From: Clostridium sp. 1001271B_151109_B4
GTDB taxonomy: Bacteria > Bacillota > Clostridia > Clostridiales > Clostridiaceae
Reading direction: 5' to 3'
DNA length: 64,000 nt
Assembly (NCBI RefSeq): GCF_015670405.1
Contig: NZ_JADPBQ010000012.1
Span: 1-64,000 of the forward strand
Below the pieces are notes generated by a model. That model was given only the letters and a program-made list of their open reading frames with translations. It did not search any database and was not told the origin of the DNA. This document shows, piece after piece, positions 17,775-26,658 of the stretch (its first letter is position 1; the number at the start of each line of letters is the position of its first letter). Position numbers and translations under genes: made by a program.

Positions 17775-18016
17775 AAGTACTTTGATTTATTCTTTTAAGA
17801 GAGTGATTGTTTGGTGTGAAATCATAAGAAGATTAGAGGAAAATCACCTAGGAGTTTGAGGCTGAAAGTTTTATACAATTAAGTTATCACGTTTGCTCGC
17901 GTTAAGGGATAGGGTATGAAAGTATCTGAAATAATGCTCATAGAATAATTATGAGTTTATTAACCTTAGGTGGTATAGCGAATTCACTTCGTCCTTTTGG
18001 GATGAAGTTTTTTTTA
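17775..18016 (+). promoter_or_regulatory. T-box riboswitch, isoleucine (AUC specifier)
   Basis: Leader upstream of ileS. Stem I begins near AAGAGAG (17797) and holds GGTGTGAA opposite GAAAATCACC. The specifier is AUC at 17843-17845, followed by the conserved ACC and TAGGAG. The T-box bulge region AGGTGGTATAGCG is at 17968-17980. The terminator ACTTCGTCC/GGATGAAGT with a T run is at 17986-18016. Uncharged tRNA-Ile should bind and prevent termination. ileS begins 160 nt later; that stretch (18017-18176) shows nothing else. Confidence 0.9.
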
Positions 18017-18176
18017 TTTTAAATGAATCTTAAAATTTTGAATTGAATAATTAAAGTTAGATAGTAGTGAACTAATTCAAGTATAGGAAAAGGGATTTCA
18101 TTAAAAAATAGGATTAAAATATGTCTTTAAGAGAATAATTTTAATAGTTGATAAACGTAAAGAAAGGAGAATTCTT

Positions 18177-21100
18177 ATGTACAATAAAGTTGAATTACCA
18201 AATGGTTTTGTTGGACTTGAAAAAGAAATAGCAAACCTTTGGACTGCGAGAAATGTTATAAAAAAGAATTTTGATATGAATCAAGATGGTGAGTATTTCA
18301 CTTTCTATGATGGACCTCCAACAGCAAATGGTAGACCACACGTTGGGCACGTTTTAACAAGAGTTATGAAGGATATAATCCCAAGATACAAGGTTATGAA
18401 GGGATATAAGGTTATCAGAAAAGCTGGATGGGATACTCATGGTCTTCCAGTAGAACTTGAAATAGAAAAGAAACTTGGTATTTCTGGTAAAGAGCAAATC
18501 GAAGAATACGGAGTTGAAAAGTTCGTTAAAGAATGTAAAGAAAGCGTATTTACTTATGTGAGTATGTGGGAAAAAATGACTAACCAAATTGGATATTGGG
18601 TAGATATGGAAAATCCGTATGTTACTTACCACAATCCATATATCGAATCAGTTTGGTGGGCATTGAAACAAATGTGGGATAAGGGTCTTTTATATGAAGG
18701 ACACAAAGTAATGCCATACTGTCCAAGATGTGGGACTGCATTATCTTCTCACGAAGTTGCACAAGGATATAAGGATGTTAAGGACTTAACTTGTATAGCT
18801 AAATTTAAGGTTGTAGGAGAAGAAAACAAGTATATACTAGCTTGGACAACAACTCCTTGGACATTACCTTCAAACTTAGCTTTATGTATAAACAAGGCTT
18901 ATACATATATTGAAGCAAAAGTTGGAGAGGAAGTTTATGTTTTAGCTAAGGATTTAGCTGATAAAGTTTTAGGTGAAGAATACGAAGTAGTTAAAGAGTT
19001 CAAAGGCGAAGAACTTTTAGGAACTAAGTATGAACAATTAATGCCTTTTGGTAAAGTTGAAGGAAAAGCATTTGAAGTTATTCATGGTGATTATGTTACT
19101 TTATCAGATGGTACTGGTATAGTTCATATAGCTCCAGCATATGGTGAGGATGATAGTTTAGTAGCTAAAGCTAATGGAATCACTTTCATAAACTTAGTTG
19201 ATAGAGAAGGTAAATTCGTGGAAGAAGTTACTCCATGGGCTGGTAAGTTTGTTAAAAAGTGTGATGAAAGCATTTGTAAGTGGTTAGAAGAAAATAATAA
19301 GTTATTTAAATCTGAAAGACATATGCACTCATACCCACATTGTTGGAGATGTGACACACCACTTCTTTATTATCCAAAGGAAAGCTGGTTTGTTGCAATG
19401 ACAACATTAAGAGATAAGCTTTTAGAAAATAATAATAATATTAACTGGTATCCTGATAACATTAGAACTGGTAGATTTGGTAAGTTCTTAGAAAATGTTA
19501 TTGACTGGGGTATTTCAAGAGATAGATATTGGGGAACTCCACTTCCAATTTGGAATTGTGAATGTGGTCACAAAGAATGTATAGGAAGTATTGAAGAGCT
19601 TAAGAAAAAGGGAATCAATGTTCCAGAAGATATCGAATTACACAAACCATATATAGATAATGTTCATTTAAAATGTGAAAAGTGTGGTAAGGAAATGACA
19701 AGAACTAATGAAGTTATTGACTGTTGGTTCGATTCAGGATCAATGCCATTTGCTCAATTACACTATCCATTTGAAAATAAAGAATTATTTGATCAAAATT
19801 TCCCAGCTCAATTTATATCAGAAGCTGTTGACCAAACAAGAGGATGGTTCTATACTTTACTTGCAATCTCAACTGCAATATTTGATAGAAATCCATTTGA
19901 AAACTGTATAGTTTTAGGTCACGTTCTTGATAAGAAGGGCTTAAAGATGTCAAAATCAAAAGGAAATGTTGTAGATCCATTTACTGTACTAGACTCACAA
20001 GGTGCTGACGCAACAAGATGGCATTTCTATACTGCAAGCGCACCATGGTTACCTACAAGATTCTCTGTAGATGATGTTGGAGAAGCCGGAAGAAAGTTTA
20101 TGGGAACATTATGGAATGTTTATTCATTCTATGTATTATATGCTGAGTTAGATCAATTCAATCCTCTACAATACGCTGATTTTGTATCAGAAAATGTAAT
20201 GGATAAATGGATTATGTCTAAATTAAATACTTTAGTTAAAGATGTTGGCTCTATGTTAGATTCATATCAAATAACTCAAGCGGCTTTAGCTATTGAAGAC
20301 TTCACAGATGAGTTATCAAACTGGTACGTAAGAAGAAATAGAGGAAGATATTGGACTCAAGAATTAACAGATGATAAAATAGGTGCTTATGTAACATTAT
20401 ATAGAGTATTAACTACAGTAATAAAAGTTGCGGCTCCATTCGTTCCATTTATAACAGAAAATATCTACCAAAACTTAGTTGTTGGATTAGATAAGAATGC
20501 TGAAGAAAGTATTCACTTATGTAGATGGCCAGAAGTTGATGAAAAGGCTATAGATAAGGAATTAGAAAAGGAAATGGACTTAGCTTACACTATAGTTAAG
20601 CTTGGAAGAAGTGCAAGAAATGGGGCTAACATTAAGAACAGACAGCCGCTTTCAAAGATGCTTGTTTCTACTGATTCACTTCCAAGATATTATGATGATA
20701 TAATAACTGATGAGTTAAATATCAAAGAAGTAGAATTTGGTGCTGACTTATCTACTCATGTTAACTTTGAAATTAAGCCTAACTTACCTGTATTAGGAAA
20801 AGCTTATGGTAAGTTAATACCAGCAATAAGAAAAGAAATTGCTGCTAGAAACCAAATGGACTTAGCTCAAACTATTCAAAATGGTGGAGTAGTAGTTATA
20901 AATGTTGATGGAAATGAAATTGAATTAAATAAGGAAAACTTATTAGTTACTATGCAAGGGCTAGAGGGTTATGCATTTGCTGGTGAAGGTTCAATTGGGG
21001 TTGTTTTAGATACAAATATTACAGAAGAACTTAGAGAAGAAGGCCATGTAAGAGAAATGATCTCTAAGATTCAAAATATGAGAAAAGATAAAGGGTTTGA

Positions 21101-21287
21101 GGTTGCAGATAAAATTAAGTTATATGTTGCAGATAATGATATGTTATTAGATATTGTTAAAAAATATGCAGAAGTAATAAAGAAGGAAACCTTAACTCAA
21201 GAAATAGTTTACAATGAAGAAGTTGATTATTCAGATACAGTTATCAATGGTGAAAACTTAAAGATGAATGTAGAAGTTATAAAATAA
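18177..21287 (+). CDS. ileS: Isoleucyl-tRNA synthetase, long (IleS2-like) form
   Basis: Charges tRNA-Ile. At 1036 residues it is the length of the eukaryote-like IleS2 type rather than the roughly 920-940-residue IleS1. The signature HVGH is at residues 55-58 (IleS2 has HxGH, IleS1 HxGN) and KMSKS at 590-594. [10 protein letters not shown] and the CP1 editing region (about 185-390, with [11 protein letters not shown]) are intact. Cys-rich CHWRC and CEKCGKE lie around 385-510. IleS2 enzymes are typically insensitive to mupirocin. ATG 18177 has AAAGGAG. Controlled by the T-box and ends in a strong terminator. Confidence 0.97.
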   Translation: MYNKVELPNGFVGLEKEIANLWTARNVIKKNFDMNQDGEYFTFYDGPPTANGRPHVGHVLTRVMKDIIPRYKVMKGYKVIRKAGWDTHGLPVELEIEKKLGISGKEQIEEYGVEKFVKECKESVFTYVSMWEKMTNQIGYWVDMENPYVTYHNPYIESVWWALKQMWDKGLLYEGHKVMPYCPRCGTALSSHEVAQGYKDVKDLTCIAKFKVVGEENKYILAWTTTPWTLPSNLALCINKAYTYIEAKVGEEVYVLAKDLADKVLGEEYEVVKEFKGEELLGTKYEQLMPFGKVEGKAFEVIHGDYVTLSDGTGIVHIAPAYGEDDSLVAKANGITFINLVDREGKFVEEVTPWAGKFVKKCDESICKWLEENNKLFKSERHMHSYPHCWRCDTPLLYYPKESWFVAMTTLRDKLLENNNNINWYPDNIRTGRFGKFLENVIDWGISRDRYWGTPLPIWNCECGHKECIGSIEELKKKGINVPEDIELHKPYIDNVHLKCEKCGKEMTRTNEVIDCWFDSGSMPFAQLHYPFENKELFDQNFPAQFISEAVDQTRGWFYTLLAISTAIFDRNPFENCIVLGHVLDKKGLKMSKSKGNVVDPFTVLDSQGADATRWHFYTASAPWLPTRFSVDDVGEAGRKFMGTLWNVYSFYVLYAELDQFNPLQYADFVSENVMDKWIMSKLNTLVKDVGSMLDSYQITQAALAIEDFTDELSNWYVRRNRGRYWTQELTDDKIGAYVTLYRVLTTVIKVAAPFVPFITENIYQNLVVGLDKNAEESIHLCRWPEVDEKAIDKELEKEMDLAYTIVKLGRSARNGANIKNRQPLSKMLVSTDSLPRYYDDIITDELNIKEVEFGADLSTHVNFEIKPNLPVLGKAYGKLIPAIRKEIAARNQMDLAQTIQNGGVVVINVDGNEIELNKENLLVTMQGLEGYAFAGEGSIGVVLDTNITEELREEGHVREMISKIQNMRKDKGFEVADKIKLYVADNDMLLDIVKKYAEVIKKETLTQEIVYNEEVDYSDTVINGENLKMNVEVIK

Positions 21288-21304
21288 TTAATAGATTTAT
21301 TGCA

Positions 21305-21341
21305 AAGGGTAGGGATTAAGTAATAATTCCTACCCTTTTTT
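21305..21341 (+). terminator. Terminator after ileS
   Basis: GGGTAGG (21308-21314) and CCTACCC (21329-21335) with flanking A/T pairs, followed by T. Confidence 0.88.
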
Positions 21342-21400
21342 CAAAGAATAGTATTATAGGCAAATTGTTTAAATAAAGAGTGTAAAAAAGGTTAAAATTA

Positions 21401-21429
21401 TTGTATTAAATAGGAAAAAAAGGTATAAT
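21401..21429 (+). promoter_or_regulatory. Promoter of ccpA
   Basis: TTGTAT (21401-21406), 17 nt, TATAAT (21424-21429). Confidence 0.65.
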
Positions 21430-21464
21430 TAATAATTAAAATAGAAAATGGAGTGATGTTGGAT

Positions 21465-22463
21465 ATGGCTACTTCTATAAAAGATGTTGCTAGAGAAGCT
21501 GGCGTTTCAATAGCTACGGTATCAAGAGTATTAAATGATATAGATGTTGTAAATGAAGATACAAAGAAAAAAGTTTTAGATGCAATAAAAAAATTAGGAT
21601 ACAGACCTAATATAGTTGCAAGAAGTTTAAAAACACAAAGAACAAAAACAGTTGGAATATTAGTTCCTGATATCTCAAGTGGATTTTATCCTGAAATAGT
21701 AAGAGGGGCAGAGGACGTTGCAAATATTTATGATTATAACGTAATATTATGTAACTCAGATTTTGATTATGATAAAGAAAAAGATTATTTAAGAGTACTT
21801 AAAGAAAAAATGGTTGATGGTGTTATATATATGAGCTCTTGTTTAGAGGAAGAGACTCTAGATATAATTAATGAACTTGATTTAAAGACAGTACTTGCTG
21901 AATCAAGAGACAGAGAAGGTAGATTACCAAGTGTAATTATTGATAATGTTGGAGCGGCATATGATGCAACTAAGAGCTTAATTGATAAGGGATTAAAAAA
22001 TATCGCATTTGTTGGTGTTAATAAAGGATCTGTTAATGCTTGGGAAGATAGACATATAGGTTATGAGAAAGCATTAGAAGAGAATGGCTTAAAGGCTGAT
22101 GAGGATTTAAAATTCTTTAAGGACTTAAAAGTTAACAGTGGGTACAAAGCTGTAGAAAAATTCGTAGAAAGTGGCAAGAATTTTGATGGGGTAGTATGTT
22201 CTTCAGATGAAATTGCCATGGGAGTAATCAATGCATTAAGGGAAAAAGGACTTAGAGTTCCAGAAGACGTAAGTGTAATTGGATTTAATGATAATGCAGT
22301 TGCATCATACTTCTATCCAAAAATAACTACAGTAAAACAACCAAGCTATGATATGGGGTCTGTAGCAATGAGAATGCTTATTAAAATGTTAAATAATAAG
22401 CCACTAGAACAAGATCAATATGTTTTAGATTACAAAATAGTTAATAGAGAGAGTACTAAGTAG
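21465..22463 (+). CDS. ccpA: LacI-family regulator, CcpA type
   Basis: About 332 residues. The N-terminal LacI helix-turn-helix (SIKDVAREAGVSIATVSRVLN) and hinge (LGYRPNIVARSLKTQRT) are followed by a periplasmic-binding-protein-like core (about 60-330) with SSDEIAMGVINALREKGLRVPEDVSVIGFNDN. Length and N terminus fit clostridial CcpA, which with HPr-Ser-P represses or activates carbon genes at cre sites. The start is ambiguous: TTG 21459 or ATG 21465 after GGAG; MATSIKDVA fits the family. It is monocistronic with a strong terminator. The specific CcpA assignment rests on similarity by eye. Confidence 0.85.
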   Translation: MATSIKDVAREAGVSIATVSRVLNDIDVVNEDTKKKVLDAIKKLGYRPNIVARSLKTQRTKTVGILVPDISSGFYPEIVRGAEDVANIYDYNVILCNSDFDYDKEKDYLRVLKEKMVDGVIYMSSCLEEETLDIINELDLKTVLAESRDREGRLPSVIIDNVGAAYDATKSLIDKGLKNIAFVGVNKGSVNAWEDRHIGYEKALEENGLKADEDLKFFKDLKVNSGYKAVEKFVESGKNFDGVVCSSDEIAMGVINALREKGLRVPEDVSVIGFNDNAVASYFYPKITTVKQPSYDMGSVAMRMLIKMLNNKPLEQDQYVLDYKIVNRESTK

Positions 22464-22469
22464 ATATGA

Positions 22470-22509
22470 AAGTGCTATAAATTTCAATGATTTATAGCAC
22501 TTATTTTTT
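22470..22509 (+). terminator. Terminator after ccpA
   Basis: Perfect 13-bp arms AAGTGCTATAAAT (22470-22482) and ATTTATAGCACTT (22490-22502), followed by T. Confidence 0.93.
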
Positions 22510-22552
22510 TTATTAATATAAAAAAAAGTTGTAATCAATTTCAAAAAAAGTA

Positions 22553-22607
22553 TTGTTTTTTAAAAAATGGCATGATATAATAGTAATAAAATTGGTAACG
22601 TTTACTA
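22553..22607 (+). promoter_or_regulatory. Promoter and cre-like operator of the putative ncRNA
   Basis: TTGTTT (22553-22558), 17 nt and TATAAT (22576-22581). TTGGTAACGTTTACT (22592-22606) starts about 5 nt after the expected start site. It matches the cre pattern WTGNAANCGNWNNCA at all but two fixed positions. Control by CcpA, whose gene lies just upstream, is only inferred. Confidence 0.55.
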
Positions 22608-22778
22608 AAAGCGGTTATATCTAAAATTGGGTACACAATCAATTAGGTATAGGCAATATCACTGGGATTATTGAGACTTAGAGAATTTGGGTATAAAGTA
22701 AGGTTATAAAATAAAAAAATAATAATTGCTTTTTAGTAACTAAAATGAAAGAGGATAGATTTTACTATCCTCTTTTTG
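22588..22778 (+). ncRNA. Putative structured small RNA of about 190 nt
   Basis: No ORF with a ribosome site lies here, and the next gene is convergent, so this is not a leader. A closing stem of about 12 bp joins 22600-22612 (GTTTACTAAAAGC) to 22728-22740 (GCTTTTTAGTAAC). Inside are three small hairpins at about 22621-22646, 22654-22673 and 22677-22702. Each exposes UGGG (at 22628, 22663 and 22688) in its loop. A strong terminator ends the unit. I do not recognise a known RNA family. Three similar exposed UGGG loops suggest repeated base-pairing or protein-binding sites. Confidence 0.6.
22748..22777. terminator. Terminator of the putative ncRNA
   Basis: AAAGAGGATAG (22748-22758) pairs with CTATCCTCTTT (22765-22775), with T following on the plus strand. 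It may also serve the convergent small gene. Confidence 0.88.
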
Positions 22779-22806
22779 ATTTCAAATGATATTTAAGTAA
22801 AATATC

Positions 22807-22992
22807 TTATAATATTCCTTCTGTTTTAAGTAAATTTTCTAATTTTTGAACTTTTTCTGTTAAAGTCATGAATTTTTGTTTTAATATAGTATTTTCTTCA
22901 TTTCCTTCATTAATGTAGCTTTCCATTTCTTCTACAGCTTTTAATGCTTCATCAATATCTTTTTGAGCTAGTTTTAAATTTGATTCTTTCAT
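22807..22992 (-). CDS. Small coiled-coil protein
   Basis: 61 residues, almost entirely heptad-like helix (DIDEALKAVEEMESYINEGNEENTILKQKFMTLTEKVQKLENLL), acidic, with no membrane segment. ATG 22992 is preceded on the minus strand by AGGAG with good spacing, which supports a real gene. The family is not recognised. Small coiled-coil proteins of this kind often act as adaptors, but nothing here shows which. Confidence 0.65.
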   Translation of the reverse strand: MKESNLKLAQKDIDEALKAVEEMESYINEGNEENTILKQKFMTLTEKVQKLENLLKTEGIL

Positions 22993-23115
22993 TTATGTAT
23001 CTCCTTTATTAGGTAAATAAAACTTGTATGAAAATCCTTCTAAGTACCCTTGAAGGTGAAAGTAAAACTCAAAAAATAGAATTTTACTTATGTTAATATC
23101 TTTATCCTATCACTA

Positions 23116-23142
23116 ATAAATATGTGATGCAAGGCATATATT
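23116..23142 (+). promoter_or_regulatory. Candidate sigma-E-type promoter of spmAB
   Basis: ATAAA starting at 23116 and CATATATT at 23135-23142, with 16 nt between ATA and CATA, resembles the mother-cell sigma-E pattern. The Bacillus spmAB genes are known to be sigma-E dependent. A weak match on its own. Confidence 0.4.
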
Positions 23143-23172
23143 GTAAAGTAAAGAATAAAGAGAGGAGAAAAA

Positions 23173-23748
23173 ATGATTAACTATATATGGTTTTTAATGA
23201 TTTTTCTGGGTTTGATAGTTGGGATATTTACTGGTAATGGTGAAGGGATATCTAATGCCATAATAGGATCAATTGATTCTACAGTTACTTTTATAATTGG
23301 ACTAGTAGGTTTAATGTGCTTTTGGTGTGGAGTGATGAAGGTTGCAGAGAAAAGTGGCTTTACTGAAAAACTAGCCAAGCTTATGAAACCAATATTAAAG
23401 CTTATTTTTAAAGAGGCTGCAAAGGATGAAAAGGCTTTAGGTGCTATAGTTATGAATATAACTGCTAATATGATGGGGCTTGGAAATGCAGCAACACCTT
23501 TTGGAATTAAGGCTATGGAGGAAATGGATAGATTAAATAATGAAAAGGGACGAGCAAGTGATGACATGGCATTATTTTTAGTTCTAAATGCAGCATGTAT
23601 TCAATTAGTTCCATCTACTGTACTATCTATAAGAGCAGCCGCAGGTTCTTCGAATCCAGGGGTAATAATACTTCCAGCAATAATATCAACTGGTACTGCA
23701 GCTATTGTTGGTGTTATTTGTTGCAAAATTTTGCAAAGATATTTTTAA
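23173..23748 (+). CDS. spmA: Spore maturation protein A
   Basis: A 191-residue polytopic membrane protein with a nucleoside-recognition (Gate) type domain: MCFWCGVMKVAEKSGFTEKLAKLMKPILKLIF, then NITANMMGLGNAATPFGIKAMEEM and FLVLNAACIQLVPSTVLSIR, all typical of SpmA. SpmA and SpmB are needed for normal spore core dehydration and heat resistance in Bacillus and C. perfringens. ATG 23173 has GAGAGGAG. spmB follows 18 nt after the stop. Confidence 0.95.
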   Translation: MINYIWFLMIFLGLIVGIFTGNGEGISNAIIGSIDSTVTFIIGLVGLMCFWCGVMKVAEKSGFTEKLAKLMKPILKLIFKEAAKDEKALGAIVMNITANMMGLGNAATPFGIKAMEEMDRLNNEKGRASDDMALFLVLNAACIQLVPSTVLSIRAAAGSSNPGVIILPAIISTGTAAIVGVICCKILQRYF

Positions 23749-23766
23749 GTTTATGGGGTGATATTA

Positions 23767-24291
23767 ATGTTTAGCTATATAACTAAAAGTATTATTCCTA
23801 TAATAGTTTTAATTATTATTACTTATGGAATGATAAAAGGTAGAAAGGTTTATGATTGGTTTGTTGAAGGAGCGAAAGAAGGATTAAAAGTCTGCGTGAA
23901 TATTTTTCCTTATCTTTTGGCAATGATAATAGCAGTTCAAATATTTAGAGAAGCTAATCTCTTAGACATGTTAAACAATGCAATTGCCCCACTTTGCAAG
24001 CTAATCGATTTACCAAAGGAGGTCGTACCTTTAGTATTAATCAAGCCTCTTTCAGGAAGTGGAGCTATGGGAGTTTTTACTGACATTTTAAAAAATTACG
24101 GGGCTGATACACCTATAGGTTTAGTAGCTTCTGTAATTATGGGAACTACAGAGACAATATTTTATACTGTGACTGTATATTTTGGAGCAGTTAAAATAAA
24201 AAAAACACGTCATACTGTTTGGGCAGCTATAATGGCAGATATGTCTGCTATTATAATGGCAATATTAATGGTTAAAGTACTTATTCTTTAA
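23767..24291 (+). CDS. spmB: Spore maturation protein B
   Basis: A 174-residue membrane protein, the partner of SpmA. Hallmarks are WFVEGAKEGLKVCVNIFPYLLAM, VLIKPLSGSGAMGVF and IMGTTETIFYTVTVYFGA. About five hydrophobic helices. I choose ATG 23767 because GGGGTGA is correctly spaced; the in-frame GTG 23758 lies within that site. The pair forms one operon. Confidence 0.95.
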   Translation: MFSYITKSIIPIIVLIIITYGMIKGRKVYDWFVEGAKEGLKVCVNIFPYLLAMIIAVQIFREANLLDMLNNAIAPLCKLIDLPKEVVPLVLIKPLSGSGAMGVFTDILKNYGADTPIGLVASVIMGTTETIFYTVTVYFGAVKIKKTRHTVWAAIMADMSAIIMAILMVKVLIL

Positions 24292-24539
24292 TTATGAGTT
24301 AATGCTGAAAAGTTAAGGATATTATTTTCAGAAATTAGTATGATTTTCATTAAGAATTTATATTATTCTTTTAAGTAATATCTTTAATTTTTCTAATTTT
24401 CATCATTATTAAAAATTAGAAAAAGGTTAAATTTGCAAATTGCATAAAAGCAAATAATTTTTTGAATGTAAAATTTATAGTGCGTTGTAAAAATTTTGGT
24501 TGTATAATATTAATAGAATAAATCGAATGGAGAATGATT
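24292..24539. other. Intergenic gap with one inverted repeat
   Basis: A 13-bp perfect inverted repeat, TTTTTCTAATTTT (24388-24400) and AAAATTAGAAAAA (24412-24424), lies here without a T run. The start (24296-24322) resembles an arm of the palindromic repeat family. A CodY-like site at 24323-24337 matches only 12 of 15 positions. Confidence 0.5.
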
Positions 24540-24980
24540 ATGGGGGAAGATAGATTTTACATTGTAAATGAAAGATCATTACCAGAGATATTTAAAAGGG
24601 TAATTGAAGTAAAAGAGAATATTGAACTTGGGAATGCAAAAGATATAAGTGAGGCTATAAAATTAGTAGGTATTAGTAGAAGTACATACTATAAATATAA
24701 AGATGATGTATTTCCAATGGGACAAGATATGCAATCAAAAAAGGTAACTTTAATAATCTTAATGACACATAAGTCAGGAACATTATCTAAAGTATTAGAT
24801 TGTATTGCTTTTTATAAGGGAAACATATTAACCATAAACCAAGATATTCCTATAAACTTATCAGCTAATGTAACTGTTACTATTGATATTTCACATATGG
24901 AGAAAAGTATAAGTCAATTAGCTGCAAGGTTAAATTCTTTACCCAATGTTAGAAGCGTTAAGTTATTAGCAGCAGAGTAA
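24540..24980 (+). CDS. ACT-domain protein, UPF0735 family
   Basis: 146 residues. The N-terminal part (about 10-55) has a helix-turn-helix-like segment (ISEAIKLVGISRSTYYKYKDDVFP). The C-terminal ACT domain (about 70-146: VTLIILMTHKSGTLSKVLDCIAFYKGNILTINQDIPI) usually binds an amino acid. The Bacillus homologue is annotated as PheB-like, but the activity is not established. ATG 24540 has GGAGA at proper spacing; ATG 24534 would abut that site. Confidence 0.88.
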   Translation: MGEDRFYIVNERSLPEIFKRVIEVKENIELGNAKDISEAIKLVGISRSTYYKYKDDVFPMGQDMQSKKVTLIILMTHKSGTLSKVLDCIAFYKGNILTINQDIPINLSANVTVTIDISHMEKSISQLAARLNSLPNVRSVKLLAAE

Positions 24981-25022
24981 TAAAACTAAATGACAAAATA
25001 TTATTTGCAAGGAGATAGGGCT

Positions 25023-26279
25023 ATGAACAAAAATATTTATAAATTTAATAGAGATAATCTTTTAGATAAAATTAAGGATAATTCAATTGTGATTTTATTT
25101 GCAGGAAAGGCAATTCAAAAGACAGGAGATCAAACTTATCCTTTTACACCAAATAGAAATTTTTATTATTTAACAGGAATAAAAGAAGAAGATCATATAT
25201 TAGTTATGACAAAAATTAATGGAGTAAAATCTTCTAAACTTTATATAAAAAACATTGATCTAGAGATGGAAAAATGGGTAGGTAAAAGCATACGTAAGGA
25301 AGAAGCTGAAGAGCTTGCAGCTGTAGATGAAGTTAAATTCAAGAGTCAGTTTGACGGAGACATCCATGGAATGATTACTATGAAAGAAGAAATAAATCTT
25401 TATTTAGATTTAGAAAGAATGAGTGCAAACAGAGAAGGAACTATTTCACATAGATTTGCCAATGAAATAACAACTAAGTATCCACAAGTTAGAATAAATA
25501 ATGTTTATAGTAAAATTGGTGAATTAAGATTAAAAAAATCACAGGAAGAAGTAGATAAAATAAAAAAGGCTATTGAAATAACAAAAAGCGGAATTGAAAA
25601 ATTAATGTCTGAAGCTCGTGTTGGAATGAAGGAATATGAATTAGAAGCATATTTTGATTTTAATTGTAAGGTTAAAGGTGCAACAGGGCTAGCTTTTACA
25701 ACAATAGCTGCTGCAGGAGAAAATGCTACAACATTACATTATGTTGATAATAATTGTGAGCTTAAAGAAAATGATTTAATTCTTTTTGATTTAGGTGCTG
25801 AATATAATTGTTATAATGCAGATATATCAAGAACATTCCCTGTTAATGGTAAATTTACTGAAAGACAAAAGGAAGTTTATAATGCTGTTTTAAGAGTAAA
25901 TGAAGAAATTATAAATTTAATTAAGCCTGGTATGAAATATAAGGATGTAAATGAAAAAGCTACTGACTTAATTGCAGAAGAATGCATAAAGCTTGGATTA
26001 ATTAAAGATAAGAGTGAAGTAAGAAAGTATTATTATCATAGTATAGGTCATAGTTTAGGTATGGATACTCATGATATTGAAACTCCACATAGAGATATTG
26101 TTTTTGAACCAGGAGTAGTATTTACTGTTGAACCAGGAATATATATTGCTGAAGAAGAAATAGGAATTAGAATTGAAGACGATATTCTTGTTACAGAAGA
26201 TGGAGTTATTAATTTATCTAGTGATATTATAAAGAGTGTAGAAGAAATTGAAAATTTTATGAGCAAAAATAGAAAATAG
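25023..26279 (+). CDS. Aminopeptidase P family metallopeptidase (M24B)
   Basis: 418 residues, predicted to remove N-terminal residues before proline. An N-terminal AMP_N domain (about 1-125, PNRNFYYLTG) is followed by the pita-bread domain. Its metal ligands are Asp in LFDLGAEYNCYNADISRTF (two), His in HSIGHSLGMDTHD, and Glu in VEPGIYIAEEEIGIRIEDD (two). All five ligands are present. ATG 25023 follows AAGGAG with 8-9 nt spacing. A second M24 enzyme lies at 54767. Confidence 0.93.
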   Translation: MNKNIYKFNRDNLLDKIKDNSIVILFAGKAIQKTGDQTYPFTPNRNFYYLTGIKEEDHILVMTKINGVKSSKLYIKNIDLEMEKWVGKSIRKEEAEELAAVDEVKFKSQFDGDIHGMITMKEEINLYLDLERMSANREGTISHRFANEITTKYPQVRINNVYSKIGELRLKKSQEEVDKIKKAIEITKSGIEKLMSEARVGMKEYELEAYFDFNCKVKGATGLAFTTIAAAGENATTLHYVDNNCELKENDLILFDLGAEYNCYNADISRTFPVNGKFTERQKEVYNAVLRVNEEIINLIKPGMKYKDVNEKATDLIAEECIKLGLIKDKSEVRKYYYHSIGHSLGMDTHDIETPHRDIVFEPGVVFTVEPGIYIAEEEIGIRIEDDILVTEDGVINLSSDIIKSVEEIENFMSKNRK

Positions 26280-26354
26280 TATGTATAAAAAGTTATAAAA
26301 TGGTATTGCAAATATAAGAAATTGATTATATAATCAGTTTGTAAATAACAAAAG

Positions 26355-26599
26355 TGAATAAACTAGGGTAGAGGCGCGAAAGTTAATAGTACTATTGATG
26401 AGGAAAGCACTGTGATTCAATAGGAAAGGAGCAATCGCCGAAGCGTACAACTAATGCTTTAAGGTTGTATGGCTGGGAATACATAGAATATATGTATTAC
26501 TGTCACAAAGTATTTTGTGGTGAGCTATCATTTAAGACTTGTAGTTTCATATTTTTTAGTACATACAAGGCCTTGAGTGTTAACTCAAGGTCTTTTTTT
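26355..26599 (+). promoter_or_regulatory. Lysine riboswitch with terminator
   Basis: Conserved L-box blocks occur in order: AGAGGCGCGAAAG (26370-), ATGAGGAAA, GGAAAGGAGCAATCGCCGAAGCG, GGCTGGGAATA, ACTGTCAC and GGTGAGCTATC. P1 pairs AAACTA near 26360 with TAGTTT near 26545. The intrinsic terminator GGCCTTGAGT/ACTCAAGGTC with seven T is at 26568-26599. Lysine should cause early termination of the downstream carrier gene. Confidence 0.92.
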
Positions 26600-26658
26600 A
26601 TTGTTAGTTTGGGGTGCCCTTATTATTCGCTTTTATATAAAATAAGGGGGAAAAAGAA

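Noticed and set aside
17821-17823. First ATC in the ileS leader as T-box specifier
   Set aside because: The specifier normally precedes ACC and a GAG-type end of stem I; that fits the second ATC at 17843.
24323-24337. CodY-like site after spmB (12 of 15)
   Set aside because: Weak score, and the surrounding bases resemble an arm of the dispersed repeat family.
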